DNA from: Iris pallida | Taxonomy: Eukaryota > Streptophyta > Magnoliopsida > Asparagales > Iridaceae | Direction: 5' to 3' | DNA: 64,000 bases | Assembly (NCBI GenBank): GCA_029216955.1 | Contig: JANAVB010031417.1 | Span: forward strand, 20,222,278-20,286,277 | Shown: positions 25,948-37,399 of the stretch, one piece after another | Layout of the letters: each line of letters opens with the position of its first letter | Position numbering within the stretch: the first letter of the stretch is position 1 | Position numbers and translations under genes: made by a program | Notes under the pieces: generated by a model | Seen by the model: the letters and a program-made list of their open reading frames with translations, nothing else | What the model was told of the DNA's origin: nothing | The model's database searches: none

Positions 25948-28376
25948 TGTAGTGCCCCGTCCCGTAAAGTCAATCGGAGAAATCGAAACGCCAACGGCGT
26001 TCGGCCTTAGCCTTTCAACGGCTTGCTCGGAGACATCGCTCAGGTGGGGTAGTTTCGGTGATCTCTCCTCATCTTTGCCTTCACATAATAAATCGTGTTT
26101 TCAACTTGCACAAGTTAGGCTTGATAAATAAAAGCTACGCATCCACATAGCTAAGGGAATAATCCCGACGGTTTGAAATGAGTTAGAACATGGAAAACGT
26201 CCCACGGTCGGCTTAGAGTTGGTGCACGGTGTGCTTTGAAAATAACACTCGGTCCTTCGTCCCGTGGCTTGGGAGAAGGAAAGTTGGTCTCCGATGCAAA
26301 AGCTGAGAGTTAGCCTAAGTCATAGGCGTCGCCCGCACAAATGCTTGCTAAAGCATGCACGGTCCTGTCCCGCAAGGCTTGGCATAGCCTTTGCTCGTCC
26401 CTTGGGTTATGTTGTAGGCTTGAGTGAGTAAGACAAAGTTATGCCGGTCGACCTAAGTTATTCTACGTGCTGTCTCGCTCATTCTGCGGTTGTCAAGATA
26501 AATAGTCCCACGACCCCAAGGCCCGTCATAGGAAGTATGACTTGGGCGATAGCGTTGCGTAGAACACGAGTCGGTTTAAGGCACGAGCCACGGTTGGTTC
26601 AGTATGAGAGTTAGCCACGGTCGATCGATACTCATGGAAACACGTTATGTTCAAGTTAAGTTGGAAGGCTATGCAGTAGCCGTTCCCTGAGTTCAAAGAA
26701 TGTTAAGTCTAAGCGATGGATAGTCGCCGAGGCAACCCTGGTTAGGGGCTCTGCAAAGGAAGTACAAAAAGTGGAAAGAGTAAAGCAACCAAGTAAATGA
26801 ATTGATCACATAACAAGCCCCAACGGTATCCTAAAATACACCATGTTAACCCTTATGAACTTGGACAACTTGTCGACAAGGGGTGGTTTCTTCGAGCGGC
26901 AACCCGGGGCCACGGGACCGACTCGGCCTAGGAAGAAACTGGTTGTAGCCGAGCTGGGTAATAGGCAACGCTGGTTAGGCGATCGGTAAGACGGGGACTT
27001 GCATCGGGGCTCGCTACCTGCGTTGCAAGGGTCCCGTATTACCAGGCTACGTCCAAGGCGGCTGGTTAGGCCAATCCCATAACAAACACTTGATATAAAT
27101 TGTTTTCAACTAACATGGTAAGTTTTGAGCCGGCACGGGCGGCAATCCGCGTAGGTGCCTTTGGATTGAGTTGAATATGTATGAGTTAAAAAGACACAAT
27201 GTCGGAGCCTAAGATTTGGCTACAGCGAAGGCGACGTGCTTCGGCACGAGATGTGGCGTCGAGTGTTAAGTTGTTGGCATAGAGTTGCATGAGTTAGGCT
27301 TGAGCTGTCGCGAGTTAAGTCGAGAAGGGCCGTAGGGCTAGTTGTGTGAAGTTACGTTGAGTTGTTGGGCTCGGCCTCGAAATAAGAGGCACGGCCGCGT
27401 TGTCACGACACAAGTGTAGCCGAGACTAAGCAAAGGAGGCACTGCCTCGGAGATATTGAAGCACGAATCGAGTTATGGCACGACCGAGTCGTTACGTCCC
27501 AGAATTTGGCACAAAAGACAAGTATAAGTCGGTGCGTCGACAATACAGTCACGAGAAAGGTCTAGAGGCAAGGAAATGGAGTCTTTCGTGTAGTTGCGTC
27601 TTTGATTATGGCCGTAAGGCAAACACGACTTGATAGGTTAACGTTGTTGGCACGAGGAGTGGTCTAGAGACAAAGTATGAGCTAACGTTGACATTGCAAG
27701 CACGGGATGGTCCCGATACACAAGTTGCACTAAGGCGCCGGTCCTAAAACTGATCCTAAGGCAAGAATAGAAAGACAATCGAAAAAGGGTCATGTTGCAC
27801 AAAGTAAATGAAACGTGTAGGCTTTGTATGGGTGGGCGAGGAGCTCACTCCACCAGTACAGTGGTACTGACACCCACATAGTGTTTCATGTGCAGGCACA
27901 GGTAGAAGCTCGTGGTGCGGAGCTCGTTTGGATGCGTCGAGGCACGAGTTCCTTGACGAGTCGAAGCGTGCGGCCGCATGATCTGAAGACTTATACAGGA
28001 CATAATGTATGGACATCGCCTTCCGAAGCTTCCGTTGGATTCAAGTATTGTATCGAGAGATGAGAGAGAGCAGAGTGACTTGTAAACGAGAGAAAAGTGA
28101 GCACGAGAGACTTGTAATTTGGCCTTCCGCCCACAGAAGTAATTTTGTATTCAATATCAATAAAAGAGCTTCTTTTGAATGACTTGTGTGAATGTGTTAC
28201 TTGTTCTTAAATTCCGCTGCATGTTTCAATATTTCTGCTTGGGACTTCTGTGCGACGACCCCGTCACTGCCGATGTAATCGGCCGTTATGGAACTGCCTT
28301 GCACGAGCGCAATCTAGGCTCGTGCGGCATCACGTCTTAGCGAGGATGATCGCTCCTACGGGAGCGGGGCGTGACA
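25948..28376 (+). repeat. B2 3' LTR
   Basis: Same length as the 5' LTR and nearly identical; example differences are cccgtaaag for cccacaaag near the start and gtctcgctc for gtcccgctc near 26475. Confidence 0.92.
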
Positions 28377-28381
28377 ATCGC

Positions 28382-28978
28382 ACACGATCTAAGGCTTTGC
28401 ATATGTGCGACGCTCGCTGATAAACTCATCGACACCCCACATCCTCAATCGATCGATCGACATTCCTGAGACTATCGCATACACCACTCAGGAATGAAGT
28501 CATTCAACAAATCCTTAAAACTATCATTCGAATTAAAATCGACTTCTTCGAATCCCGTTCGAACCAGTCCTCAATTTCCAAGCACGCTCACCTATACCGC
28601 ACCAACGTTAACGTCACTCGATAGCACCCCTATCGATAGTCATCTCACTCTACTCAATCGAGTTCAACTCATTCTTGTTCGACACTATTCAATTCCCGCA
28701 CTCGACTTTTCTAAGGTCGACACAATCCTTGGTGTATATGCCTAGCCCGACTTAGCCAACCGTGCTTACGCAAATCATCTTTTTGGTTTATCAAAACCTG
28801 TTCTCCTACGTTTTGCAAAATAGTTAGACTTATTGTATGGACATATCGTGGGACAATTGAGAGAGAGCGCACAAACGATATCAACTTGCGGAAGCAAAAT
28901 TCAGAGTTTGCGGAAACAACGGAGTTGAAGAATTCAATCGATGGTCCAAGGACGTAAAGCCGTGCTATGATACCATTA
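28382..28978 (-). mobile_element. B1 internal region, copy 2, second part
   Basis: Continues copy 2 after B2 and matches 16040-16641. The primer site at 28964-28975 is damaged: the plus strand reads gctatgatacca where copy 1 has gctctgatacca. Confidence 0.88.
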
Positions 28979-31340
28979 TGTCACGCCCCACTCCCGTAGG
29001 AGCGATCGTCCTCGCTAAGACCTGATGCCGCACGAGCCTAGATTTGTGCTCGTGCAAGGCGGGTTCCATAACGGCCGATTTTAGCGGCTGCGACGGGGTC
29101 GTCGCACAGAAGTCCCATGCAGAGACATTGAATAATAGCAGCAGAATTTGAAGCAAAACACAAGTCATTGCAAAAACATTCTTTTATTGATATTGAAACA
29201 AAGGTTACAATGGGGCGCAAGGCCAATATTACAATCACTCAAGCTCACTCATCTCACATTTACAAGTCACTCAGCTCTCTGTTATCTCTCGATTTCAAGT
29301 CTTGATCCAGCGGAAGCTTCGGAAGGCGACGTCCATACATTATGTCCCGTATAAGTCTTTACTCCATGCGGCCGCACGCTTCGAATCGCCAAGGAACTCC
29401 GTGCCTAGACGCATCCAAGCGAGCTCCGCGCCACGAGCTTCTACATGTGCCTGTACATAAAACTATGTGGGTGTCAGTACTCAACTGTACTGGTGGAATG
29501 AGCTCCTCGCCCACCCATACAAATCCAACACGTTTGATTTACTTTGTGCAACATAGTCACTTCTTATCAATTGTCTTTCTAGTCTTGTCTTAGGATTAAT
29601 TTAGGACCGACGCCTTGGCCTACTTCATGTTTCAAGACCATCCCATGCTTGCAACATTCAACATTAACCTATCAAGTCGTGTTTGCCTTACGGCACTTAA
29701 TCAGAGACGCAACTACGCGATGAGGCTCCATTTCCATGTGATCGTGCTAGGAATCCATCGTGCCGTGCCTCGCAACTCAGGGTGACTAAACCATATCGCC
29801 GCCTCGCGGCCCTTGCTACTTTGATCACCAATTGACCCAATCAAGACTCGTGAATGTTAGTGTCACTCAACCAACTTTGCCTTGCGGCGGTTTCCCGACT
29901 TAAACTCAAACAACTCAACCAACTTAAGCAACTTATATGCCGACAACTCAAGACTCGACGCCACATCTCGTGCCGAAGCACGACGCCTATGTTGAAACCC
30001 AATCTTATGCCCAAACTTTGTGTTTAACTGTACACACCTTCAACACAACTCAATCCAAAGGCATACACGCGGATAGCCGCTATTTGCCGACATCTATATG
30101 AACTTGGCCACTAGCATCACAAGCTATACCTTGACGTATAGTTTTGTTAATCGGGATCCTTTTGACGCAAGTAGCTAGCTCCGTCGCAAGTCCCCGCTTA
30201 ACCTGTGCTGAAACCTTATGCACGACTATACCCTGTTTCCTCCTAGGCCGAGTCGGTCCCATGGCCCAGGGTTGCCGCTCGAGGATTCATCGCCCTTGTC
30301 GACAAGTTGTCAAATGACCATGCAAGACTCGACACAAACTGACATCTCACACAGTCATTCCTCTACCAAAACCAAGACTTCTATCCTTGATACCCCTCGA
30401 CGACCCACGGTCGCGAGCATTCCTTCCTTGAGACCCCTCGACGACCCACGGTCGCGAGCATTTCCTTTCTTGTTATCCTATCATTTGGTTCAACTCATGA
30501 ATGCCTATTTGATATTCCTTTCTCAAAACTCACTTTGTATCAATTGTACTCCTTGCCTTAAACACTAAGTCCGTGCATCGTGCCTTAAGCCAATCGTGCT
30601 CTACGCGACACTCCTGCCCAAGTCGACGGGCCTTGAGATCGTGGGACTACTTAACTTGGACGAACCGCGAAAGGGCGGGACGGTACTTGTAATGTCTTAG
30701 GTCGACCGGCATAACTTTGCCTAACTTAACTTCGCAACAACTTAACGAGCAAAGGCTGCGTCAAGCTTTGCCTTAACGGATCGTGTCGTGCACGCATCCA
30801 ACTTGAACGACCAAGTCACTCGGGTGCCTAGACTTAGGTCACAAGCCGCTCAACGCAACTTAACGCATGGGCAAGCCAAGGCTATGCCAAGCCTTGGGCG
30901 ACGGGACCGTGCATGCTTTATGAAGCATTTATGCGGGCGACGCCTATGACTTAGGCTACGTTCATACTTCGCCTACTCAACCAACTTTCCTTCTCCCAAG
31001 CCACGGGACGAAGGATCGAGTGTCATTTTCAAAGCACGCCGTGCACCAATTCTAAGCCGACCGTTGGACCTTTCCATATTCTAACTCAATTCGACCCGTC
31101 GAGATTATTCCCTTTAGCTATGTGGATTCATCTCTTTTATTATTAAGCCTACTTGTGCAAGTTGAAAACATGCAATTTATTATGTGAAGGCTAAGATGAG
31201 GCAAGTTCACCGAAACTACCCCACCTGAGCGAGCGGTCGCCTCGACCGAGCGATGTCTCCGAGTAGCCGTTGCAAGGCTAAGTCCGAACGCCGTCGGCGT
31301 TTCGATTCCTCCGATTGACTGAGCGGGACGGGGCACTACA
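28979..31340 (-). repeat. B1 LTR3 (outer 5' LTR)
   Basis: 2362 bp, the same length as LTR2, ending ggggcactaca, followed by the TSD tttac. It carries the same duplicated cctcgacgacccacggtcgc block (about 30395-30465). Confidence 0.92.
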
Positions 31341-31345
31341 TTTAC

Positions 31346-31903
31346 CGTGTCCGTGCCCTTGCGTTTATTCTTTCATTCGCAACAACATCATTGATTTTCC
31401 TAAGAAAGGGGTCGAAAAGAGAAGGGTCAGCCACTCACCTTGAGTTTACTTCAGGCAAGAGAACTTGTTGGTCGCGCTAGACGTCGCCTACACGATTACC
31501 TGAAATCGTACAAGCAACCGATTAGAATACTACATTATTCAAGAAGTTCGATAGGAAATGCGAGTTTGAAATGCAAGCCATGAAAACCATCGAAAACATT
31601 CACGAAAACGCATTCAGAAAACAAATCCAAAACCAACGCAAGCGGCGTGAAAAGCAGAGCAACGAGAGGTCTCTCCCGACTCAGCCGCAGAGTCAATCCT
31701 TGAGGCGCAACCCGCTGAATATGGAACTTGGTTCCGAAGAAGACATTCTATAACGAGGAATGGATCATAATTCAACCGTTCCCGTTCGCTCGACTCGATC
31801 GATCCCGACCTATCGGTCCCGACCGAATCGATAGCGACAATGTTCCTTTCTCGCGCACCCCGTGGACGGAGTACGGGGCACGATGTAGGGACAGGGTACT
31901 ACA
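31346..31903 (-). repeat. Element C 3' LTR, second part
   Basis: Resumes after the B1 target duplication and ends gggacagggtactaca. It matches 40344-40899 of the 5' LTR. Confidence 0.9.
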
Positions 31904-31945
31904 CCATAACCAACTAAGAAAAAGTTTCGTCCTCGAAACTTAAGA
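31904..31945 (-). promoter_or_regulatory. Polypurine-tract region of element C
   Basis: Minus strand TTTCGAGGACGAAACTTTTT followed by cttagttggttatgg and then the LTR start. This block between the pol stop and 3' LTR is typical of Tekay/Del elements. Confidence 0.6.
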
Positions 31946-31958
31946 ATAGAACCTACCT

Positions 31959-32430
31959 CTACGAGAACAATGAAGGGAATTTTTTCTTCATTTCTGACTC
32001 AAGCTCCCACGTCGACTCTTCGACCGAATGGTTTCTCCAGAGGACGCGGACGAGAGGAATAGCACGGTTGCGGAGGAGTTTATCCTTGCGCTCCAAGATT
32101 TGCACCGGCTCTTCGACATATGACAAGTCCGCCTTCAGGTCCAGCTTACCCAAATCCACCACATGGCTCGGATCGTGCACGTACTTTCGCAATTGCGAGA
32201 CATGGAAGACGTCGTGTACCTCTGACAATGCAGGCGGCAAGGCGATTTGGTAAGCTACCGGGGCGACTCGCTTCAATATGTCGAACGGACCAACAAATCT
32301 TGGGCTCAATTTCCCCTTCGCACCGAACCTGGAAACTCCACGCATGGGCGCTACTTTCAGGAATACATGGTCGCCTTCCGAGAACTCGAGGGGGCGTCGG
32401 TGCGTGTCGGCATAACTCTTCAGCCGACTT
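31959..32430 (-). pseudogene. Integrase C-terminus with chromodomain-like tail (element C)
   Basis: The reading frame resumes at 32430 after solo LTR H with codons for SRLKSYADTHR and continues to a stop at 31959. It contains the conserved motifs GKLSPRFVGPFDI, YQIALPP, VHDVFHVSQLRKY and the tail LVRVLWRNHSVEESTWELE, the short chromodomain form of Tekay/Del integrases. This domain directs insertion to chromatin in known chromoviruses. The segment itself is open, but it is cut off from the rest of integrase. Confidence 0.9.
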
Positions 32431-33132
32431 TGTCACGCCCCAGAACCAGAATACTGGAGAGCGGGGGCAGACATATCCAGCTACGTATATGAAATGGAAT
32501 CCATCTCGCTATACGGTCACGGCTGTCTAGATACATGAGGGTTTATCTACAAGCCAACAGTCTCTTAAGGTCATGAACAAGCCTAGTGTCTCAATCACAA
32601 GCAAGTAAGTAAAAGTCACAAGATGTATGATCATTAAATATACAATAGTAAGGCGTCCCAAACATTACATATTCAGTTGATCATGAAGCTAGTCGTTACA
32701 AAATGTCAGGACTAGCAAGAGTTTAGTCATACATGATCAACCCTAGGATCTGTTAATCATGTTACAGCCCGTAGGCAGACAGTAAGTAAGTGCAATCGAG
32801 CTAAATAGGTGCTCGTCGGCTAAACGCCTCAAAAGAATATTTTTTACAATAGAGTGGGAGAGCCAAAAATAACCCACTCGTTGCCAGGGTTCCATCTAGT
32901 GGCCACCATCTGGCTGGAAGGTCGATAGATCCTCTGGAGCTGCTCCGAAATCTGGCCACACAAAACCAGCTGGGTCAGACCCCAGAAAGAGCAAGTGCCA
33001 CAAAGGAGGCTTCACTTAAGAACCAAAACCAGCAATCAGCACAAGATATAAATAAAAGTAAGAACTGGAAATAAAGAAAATACACCAGGATGATATACGA
33101 CGAGATAACCATGGAACCATTCAGATAACCAG

Positions 33133-33171
33133 GTTACAACCCGTAAACCAAATAAGGACCGGGGTTGTAAC
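33133..33171. promoter_or_regulatory. Conserved inverted repeat in LTR H
   Basis: gttacaaccc and gggttgtaac around a loop almost identical to that of A-family LTRs. Conservation between otherwise dissimilar LTRs suggests function. Confidence 0.55.
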
Positions 33172-34106
33172 CCTTCGTCTGAACAGAACTTGGAATTCTC
33201 ACCATTTATCGGTAAAATAAATACAAGCATTCTGGTCATTCAATAATCTGGAACAGGATCAGGGCAAGACTAGACTGGTTAGACTCCATCCAATCACTTC
33301 ACGGCCAAGCAAGAATTACGGCTTGATACTTTAACTAACTAGGGTTGTCACAAGCCTAATTACTAACAAGATGCAGTGGGATTATCCCTCAGCCACAAGC
33401 CCTGCAGACCATCCAGGTTACCCGGGTTAAAAGATTAGAGTTGAATTCAGGTGGGTACATCGTCCAGGAAATGAATGTACCCTTAGGTAGCTTGAAGGGT
33501 GCAACACATGACAGTGTGCTGGAAATGTGCCCTACTCGACGGCAGGCTACAGATCCCAAGGCGTGCCCAGGTAACGGGATTGCCTGTAGCTGGGAAATCT
33601 CGGCATGACTAATGTATTAATCTAGTTATTAGCCTTAGTCCATTTTAGTAGGTACTCCTGACCGTGGTACTCAGGAGTCCCTGTCCTAGACATGATGTAA
33701 GACAGGACTGGTTTATTTATACAAACACAATCGCCCACGGTGTCCAGATTAATTATACAGGTCATGTCATATTATCATGCCAAGTGTACTTGTCAGGAGT
33801 GCGCCACGACGGGCCACTATCAGGTCATGTCAGGTGATTATGTCAGAAGTGCACCACTACGAGTCACTATCACGTCATGCTCAATTATCAATTCCAAACA
33901 TATCAAGTAAATTCGTGATTATCAAGTTTAGGACAAAAGGCGTAAGGATATAAAATGGACGTTAAATATCTAATAAAATATCAATATACAGGGCTATAGA
34001 AGATCCAGGGTAAGTAGGGTCAGGTCCAGTTGCGCCTGAGTCAGACTGCGCTCAAGTCAGGCTATGCTCAGGTCAGGCTACGCTCAGGTCAGGCTACGCT
34101 CAGGTC

Positions 34107-34270
34107 AGCGTATGCAAGACATACGCTTCCAAAAGGCAGCGTATGTACCCCATACGACTCCTCTTCAAGGCAGCGTATGAGGTCCATACGACTCCTTGCC
34201 AAGGCAGCGTATGAGGTCCATACGACTCCTTGCCAAGGCAGCGTATGCAAGACATACGCTTCCAAAAGGC
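34107..34270. repeat. Hairpin minisatellite, five units
   Basis: Units at 34107, 34138, 34172, 34206 and 34240, 31-34 bp long. Each holds an inverted repeat such as gcgtatgcaagacatacgc or cgtatgaggtccatacg. A degenerate sixth start agcatatgag follows. Upstream 34040-34106 repeats caggctacgct. Confidence 0.9.
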
Positions 34271-34961
34271 AGCATATGAGTCAGACTGTGCTGCGCTAAA
34301 AAGCACGCGCAGCTCAGTGACGCAAGCTAAAAAGCTCGTGCACTGCTCACTGTCTTCTCCAAATCAGCAAGAACTCCATGGTTGAATCCAAGGCTTCAAA
34401 AGTCCATAACTTGGTCAAAATAAGTCCAAATCCAACTTTTCAAAGGTCAAAATTGGGTAGAAAAAAATTCTCTACAACATGGAACCATCAAAACTTGAAA
34501 ACAAGGAAGTTTGATAGATCAAAACCACCAAAATACGAAAATAACTAATTTCTAGATCTACAAAAATTAAAGCCTCAAAATGGAAAATGACAAGTTCTAA
34601 TGTGTCTTAGAAATATGAGAAGAAGCTATTAGAACAATAAAAATGGGTTCTTTTGTGGAAGCAAGTTGCACTTGTCTAGACCTCTCTCTCCATCTCTTTG
34701 GTAGGTAAGGAAGTAATGGTGGAGAAGATGATAAAATAAAGAGAGAGAAGGAGAAGGGTTAATAAATATGAGTGGTGGTGGTAGGTAGGGGGTTCACCCT
34801 TTGGTTCATAATGAACCAATAGCAATCCCAAACCGAACCAAGCCAACCCAAACCGAGAATAAACTAGCCCAGGGAGGAAATTAAGCAAGGAAATCATGCA
34901 ATACAAGAATAAATACGTACACGTATTCCAGAAATACGTAATACGAACCACAGGCATTACA

Positions 34962-35579
34962 GCTTTGTGCTATCTTCAATCTCTCTCGTATCAACTTGAC
35001 CTTCTGCACCGTCTGCTCTACCAGCTCCGGACCAAGTATCTTTCGTTCCCCGACTTCATCCCAGCAAATGGATGATCTACACTTTCGGCCGTACAAAGCT
35101 TCATACGGCACCATTTGGATGCTGGACGGATAGCTGTTCTTGTATGCAAACTCGGCCAGCGATAGATGAACGTCTCAACTAGACTTCAAGTCGATCGCAC
35201 AGAGTCGTAACATGTCTTCGAGAATTTGGTTCACCTGCTCTATTTGGTCGTCAGTCTAAGGATGATAAGCTGAGCAAAGCTTCAACTTGGTCCCCAACGC
35301 TGAATGTAGACTACTCCAGAAGCGCGCTACGAACCGTCCATCCCGATCAGAGACGATAGATACTGGAACCCCGTGCAGCCGAACTATTTCATCAAGGTAT
35401 ATCTGAACAAGGCGGTCGACGCTCCAAGTAACTTTGATGGCGATAAAGTGCGCTGACTTGGTTAGTCGATCGAAGATGACCCAGATGGCTTCGTTTCTCC
35501 GCGGCATCCTCGGCAAGCCAACAACGAAGTCCATAGTGACGTGATCCCATTTCCACTCTGGAATGGCAAGGTTCTGCAT
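34962..35579 (-). pseudogene. Integrase catalytic core (element C), broken
   Basis: From 35579 the frame reads the integrase core: DHVTMDFVVGLP with the first catalytic Asp and VSIVSDRDGRFV with the second. A stop (TAG, 35256-35258) interrupts the usual AYHPQTDGQ motif; the frame continues with TDDQIEQVNQILEDML, which keeps the third catalytic Glu position. A second stop (TGA, 35175-35177) replaces the Trp expected before the next motif. EFAYKNSYPSS and MVPYEALYGRKC follow. At 34962 the frame is cut by LTR H. Not functional. Confidence 0.9.
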
Positions 35580-35612
35580 CTCCCCATCCGGTCGCTGGTG
35601 CTCGACTTTGAC

Positions 35613-36245
35613 TTACTGACAGGCCATACATTTTGACACAAAGAGCACTACGTCCCTCTTCATGCCGTGCCACCAAAAGATAACGCGGAGGTCCTTATAC
35701 ATCTTGGTGCTACCAGGATGGAAAGAATATTTTGCATAATGTGCCTCCGACATTATCTCATTTCTATGTTCTGCGTCATTCGGAACGCATAGCCGTCCCT
35801 TCACTCGCATCACTCCCGACTTGTCCTCTGCAAAGTCGGACGCTTTTCCTGTCGATATCAGCTTCCGCATCTTCTCCAGGTATGGGTCGTCCTTCTGAGC
35901 AGACTTGATTCTCTCCAACAGACTCGGTTCCACCCGCAGCTGTGACAGTTTTATGTCTCTGAAACGAACTCGGAGTTCAATGCCCATTCCTTCCAAGTCA
36001 CGCAGCAGTCGATCGTTGATGCATAACGAAGCTAAGTACTTCCGGCTCAGCGCATCCGCTACCACATTTCCCTTGTCCGGCGTGTAGTCGATTGATAAGT
36101 CATAGTCTTTGATCAGCTCGAGCCATCGCCTTTGCCGCAAATTCAGTTCCTTCTGGGTGAAGAGATACTTGAGGCTTTTGTGGTCCGTATAAATCCTGCA
36201 CGCCACGCCATAGAGATAGTGACGCCACAGCTTCAACGCAAACAC
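35613..36245 (-). pseudogene. RNase H C-terminal part and integrase zinc-binding domain (element C)
   Basis: Contains RNase H motifs [31 protein letters not shown] and [11 protein letters not shown], then the linker and the integrase HHCC finger ([18 protein letters not shown] with CMAC at the end). The segment ends in a TAA stop (35613-35615) where related elements have Gln. It continues directly from the RT segment across another stop at 36300-36302. Confidence 0.92.
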
Positions 36246-36299
36246 AATTGCCGCTAGTTCTAGGTCGTGCGTGGGGTAGTTCTTCTCGTGCGTCTTTAA

Positions 36300-37370
36300 C
36301 TATCGGGAAGCAAAAGATATCACCTTATCCCGCTGCATGAGCACACACCCCAAGCCCTGGCCAGAAGCATCGCTGAAGATTTGAAATCCCTCCGTCTCTT
36401 CAGGAAGTACAAGTATCGGGGCCAAAATGAGCCATTGTTTGAGCTCATGGAAGGAAGCTTCACAGTCGTCTGACCACTCGAACGCGACTCCCTTCTGGGT
36501 GAGGCGAGTCAACGGCGATGCAATCTTCGCGAAGTCCTTCACGAAGCGTCGATAGTATTTCGCCAAGCCTAGAAAGCTTCGAATTTTGCTAACTGATGTG
36601 GGCCGTCTCCAATCAGCGACTGCCTCAACTTTCTTTGGATCGACTGCGATGCCCGCGGTGGAGATGATGTGCCCAAGAAATGAGACGCTGTTCAGCCAGA
36701 ATTTGCACTTGCTCATCTTCGCATACAACTGATTCTCTCGAAGGGTTTGGAGTACCATCTGCAGATGCTCTGCATGTTGCGCTCGATCCTTCGAGTAGAC
36801 GAGGATGTCGTCGATGAAGACTACTATGAATTTGTCAACGAACAGACGGAACACCTGATCCATTAGATCCATGAAGACGACAGGGGGGTTTGTCAGACCG
36901 AACGACATTACCAAGAACTCGTAATGGCCATAACGAGTGCGGAAGGTAGACTTCGACACGTCATCTGGCTTGACTTTGAGTTGGTGATAACCCGATCGTA
37001 GATCAATCTTCGAAAACACCGTTGCACCTTGGAGCTGGTCGAACAAGTCGTCGATGTGGGGCAAGGGGTATTTGTTTCGGACGGTGGCTTTATTCAATTC
37101 CTGATTGTCGATGCAGAGCCATATCGATCCATCCTTCTTCTTCACAAATAGCACGGGCGTACCCCACGACGAGACACTCGGACGGATAAACCCTCTGTCA
37201 AGTAATTCCTGTAGTTGTGCCTTTAGTTCTTTCAATTCAGCAGGGGCCATTCTGTACGGAGCTTTCGAGATCGGCCGGGTGTCGGAGAATGTGTCGATGG
37301 TGAACTCTATTTCTCGATCGGGCGGCATGCCGGGTAGCTCGTCCGGGAACACGTCTGGGAATTCTGTCAC
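36300..37370 (-). pseudogene. Reverse transcriptase and start of RNase H (element C)
   Basis: Opens with the linker [20 protein letters not shown], then [46 protein letters not shown] and the catalytic FIDDILVYS (Asp-Asp pair intact). [16 protein letters not shown] and [13 protein letters not shown] mark the thumb/connection and RNase H start. Some conserved spots are altered (IWLCIDN for the usual [18 protein letters not shown] for SFGLTNAPAAF). It ends in TAG (36300-36302) in place of the usual Gln after FASR. Confidence 0.95.
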
Positions 37371-37399
37371 AACGTCGGTCTGACCAGCGTTTGCACCAT

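Larger units (their letters stand above)
20957..28376 (+). mobile_element. Element B2: complete non-coding LTR element, opposite orientation
   Basis: Two 2429-bp LTRs (20957-23385, 25948-28376) flank a 2562-bp interior; the TSD atcgc is perfect (20952-20956, 28377-28381). LTRs run from TGTAGTGCCCCGTCCC to GGGGCGTGACA and differ by only a few dozen bases at most, so insertion was recent. Primer site TGGTATCAGAGC at 23389. No gag or pol. It belongs to the same superfamily as B1 but a different subfamily, and lies head-to-head against its host copy. Confidence 0.92.
6491..31340 (-). mobile_element. Tandem array B1 of a non-coding LTR element (LARD-like)
   Basis: Within one pair of target-duplication halves (tttat 6486-6490, tttac 31341-31345) lie three LTRs and two internal regions in minus orientation: LTR1 remnant (6491-6498 plus 13456-14091), internal 1 (14092-16641, 2550 bp), LTR2 (16642-19003, 2362 bp), internal 2 (19004-20956 plus 28382-28978, 2550 bp), LTR3 (28979-31340, 2362 bp). 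The identical unit lengths show tandem duplication of a 4912-bp unit. No gag or pol domain is readable. Element A and element B2 are inserted inside. Confidence 0.9.
32431..34961 (-). mobile_element. Solo LTR H inserted in the C integrase
   Basis: Bounded by tgtcacgccccagaacc and ...ggcattaca. The C reading frame continues on both sides (RERLKIAQS at 34962 upward and SRLKSYAD at 32430 downward). The target duplication is imperfect (gactt before, gcttt after). 2531 bp, no internal region. It shares with A-family LTRs the 39-base inverted repeat (33133-33171) but is otherwise divergent, and it carries a hairpin minisatellite (34107-34270). Confidence 0.85.

Noticed and set aside
32146..32530. 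Plus-strand and alternate minus frames over the C integrase tail
   Set aside because: The minus frame ending at 31959 has clear integrase and chromodomain-like motifs; the others are shadows.
34107..34270. Regular hairpin repeats resembling a CRISPR array
   Set aside because: Units are directly adjacent with no unique spacers, in plant DNA within an LTR; it is a minisatellite.
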